From the NCBI GenBank assembly GCA_034435395.1, contig DAOTXK010000213.1, positions 1 to 5,291 of the forward strand: 5,291 bases of DNA, written 5' to 3'. The stretch comes from DAOTXK01 sp034435395 (GTDB taxonomy: Bacteria; Chloroflexota; Anaerolineae; Aggregatilineales; Ch27). The position numbers and the translations under genes were made by a program. Below are positions 4,653 to 5,291 of this stretch, one piece after another (position 1 is the stretch's first letter; every line of letters begins with the position of its first letter). The notes beneath the pieces were generated by a model. The model did no database searches. It had not been told where the DNA came from and saw only the letters and a program-made list of their open reading frames with translations.

Positions 4653-5135
4653 ATGGCCTTGCGTCGCCGTCTCTTCCACCCGCTGACCGTGCTGGCCACC
4701 TCCCTGGCCAGCGCGGCGGTTTTTGCCCTGCTGATCGCCTGGCGCAGCGAGGGCGAGTTGCGCCTGTACCTGCTGTCCTACTTCGTCCCCGTCGCCGTGC
4801 CCTTCGTCGCCTTCCTGTTTGACCGCGCAGCGCGCTGGCCCGGCGTCCGCTGGCCCCTGGACCTGCCGGTGGTGGGGCTGGCCCTGCTGCGAATGGTGGT
4901 CCCCGTGCCGCTGATCTCCGGGCACGCCCTGTTCCTGACCTACGCCGCCCTCACGGCGCGCCTGGGGGTGGCCCGGATGGCCGCCGTGGCCGTGCTGCTG
5001 GAAGTCGCTTATCTCAAGATTTTCGCCTGGGAGGACCCCACCCTGCTGGGCGGAACCTTGCTGGGCGCGCTGGCGGCTTACGCCTACCGACGGAAGCCTG
5101 GTAATCGCCCTGGGCGGCTGACGGCTGACCGCTGA
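4653..5135 (+). CDS. Six-span integral membrane protein of unknown function, 160 aa
   Basis: A compact membrane protein with about six hydrophobic segments: residues 10-30, 36-56, 69-87, 90-106, 107-125 and 130-146. Conserved-looking features are R80, the SGHALFLTY segment (S89-G90-H91) and WEDPTLLGGTLLG (126-138). The SGH followed later by a D...GG segment recalls the order of motifs in PAP2-type lipid phosphatases. The Lys/Arg motif 1 and the His of motif 3 are not clearly present, so I do not assign that activity. ATG 4653 is the first ATG in its frame; no clear Shine-Dalgarno precedes it. The gene lies 65 bp after the receiver gene and may be cotranscribed. The C-terminus is odd: codons 156-160 (LTADR) and the stop are read from a tandem heptad array, so the original end of the gene may have been replaced. 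Confidence 0.7.
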   Translation: MALRRRLFHPLTVLATSLASAAVFALLIAWRSEGELRLYLLSYFVPVAVPFVAFLFDRAARWPGVRWPLDLPVVGLALLRMVVPVPLISGHALFLTYAALTARLGVARMAAVAVLLEVAYLKIFAWEDPTLLGGTLLGALAAYAYRRKPGNRPGRLTADR

Positions 5136-5187
5136 CGGCTGACGGCTGACCGCTGACGGCTGACCGCTGACGGCTGACCGCCGACCG
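5118..5187. repeat. Tandem array of ten 7-bp units (CTGACSG)
   Basis: Nine units CTGACGG or CTGACCG follow one another without interruption from 5118 to 5180, and a tenth degenerate unit CCGACCG ends at 5187. The variable sixth base reads G,C,G,G,C,G,C,G,C,C, so a 14-bp period dominates after the third unit. Because 7 is not a multiple of 3, TGA occurs in all three + frames within 21 bp, while the - strand is free of stops. The array starts inside the preceding gene and ends 10 bp before the next promoter. The units are not palindromic, so it is neither a CRISPR nor a typical REP element. Slipped-strand expansion is the simplest origin. Confidence 0.9.
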
Positions 5188-5197
5188 CCCTCCCGAA

Positions 5198-5227
5198 TTG
5201 CCAGGGCACGCCCCCGGCCTATACAAT
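5198..5227 (+). promoter_or_regulatory. Promoter of the gene at the right edge (TTGCCA-N18-TACAAT)
   Basis: TTGCCA (5198-5203) and TACAAT (5222-5227) are 18 bp apart; TATACA (5220-5225) is an alternative -10 with 16-bp spacing. Transcription would begin near 5234. The -35 hexamer is identical to that of the DUF2085 promoter. Confidence 0.55.
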
Positions 5228-5240
5228 CGGAGGAACAGCG

Positions 5241-5291
5241 ATGGCAGGAGGGGGTGCTTTCATGGGGAGACGGTTACGGGAAGGCGGGACG
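5241..5291 (+). CDS. Start of an unidentified gene, cut by the window edge
   Basis: The frame from ATG 5241 is open to the end of the window (17 codons, starting MAGGGAFMGRRLREGG). GGAGGA (5229-5234) stands about 7 nt before this ATG and would be an excellent ribosome site. However, the inferred transcription start near 5234 would remove that site from the mRNA. The in-frame ATG at 5262 has its own AGGAGG (5246-5251) at 10 nt and would give a leader of about 28 nt, like other genes here. Both starts remain possible. Too little is visible to suggest a function. Confidence 0.5.
   Translation, partial: MAGGGAFMGRRLREGGT

Noticed and set aside
4639..4686. 15-codon ORF overlapping the start of the six-span protein
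   Set aside because: It has no ribosome site, overlaps the real gene in another frame and shows no sign of being translated.
5118..5187. Repeat array as a CRISPR
   Set aside because: Units are 7 bp and contiguous, with no unique spacers and no cas genes in the window.
5014..5226. Open frame on the - strand across the heptad array
   Set aside because: It is open because the complementary heptads contain no stop codons. The product is a Ser/Gln/Pro repeat without start context or promoter.

Overview
This is a GC-rich stretch of bacterial chromosome in which every supported gene lies on the + strand. The gene mix suggests an uncultured or little-studied member of the Chloroflexota (Anaerolineae-like): a long-insert DUF2085 membrane protein, a short STAS-like protein, a lone receiver protein and an array of CTGAC-type heptads. 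This assignment is inferred from gene content and style; no rRNA or other marker gene is present. No phage, transposase, CRISPR, toxin-antitoxin or defence gene was found. Most of the window looks like ordinary housekeeping and envelope content, with some unusual intergenic structure.

Layout. Positions 1-100 hold a probable promoter (TATAAT at 57-62). A GT4-type glycosyltransferase follows (101-1216). Next come a possible 23-codon leader ORF (1243-1314) and, directly after it, a SpoU/TrmH-family RNA 2'-O-methyltransferase (preferred start ATG 1319, end 2092). The gap 2093-2279 carries a second TATAAT and leads to a 128-residue STAS-like protein (2280-2666), whose stop codon lies inside two alternative hairpins. 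A TTGCCA-N17-CACAAT promoter (2742-2770) precedes a DUF2085 membrane protein (2808-3596). The gap 3597-3859 holds a two-tier hairpin, a third TATAAT and a GC-rich leader that could fold, and it ends at a 61-63 residue single-span membrane protein (3860-4045). A possible terminator (4074-4106) and an AT-rich promoter-like patch precede a stand-alone CheY-type receiver (4183-4587). A six-span membrane protein follows (4653-5135); its last five sense codons and its stop codon are supplied by a tandem array of ten 7-bp units (5118-5187). A good promoter (5198-5227) and the first codons of another gene (from 5241 or 5262) close the window.

How the parts relate. Most genes appear to be separate transcription units, each with its own promoter-like element, rather than one operon. 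The best candidates for shared transcripts are the glycosyltransferase with the methyltransferase (102-bp gap, no clear terminator or promoter between them) and the receiver with the six-span protein (65-bp gap). The glycosyltransferase points to surface polysaccharide or glycolipid synthesis, the methyltransferase to rRNA or tRNA modification, and the receiver and STAS-like protein to small signalling modules whose partners lie outside the window. I see no convincing new multi-gene system. The items most worth a second look are the heptad array that terminates a gene, the leader of the small membrane protein, and substitutions at conserved positions in both enzymes.
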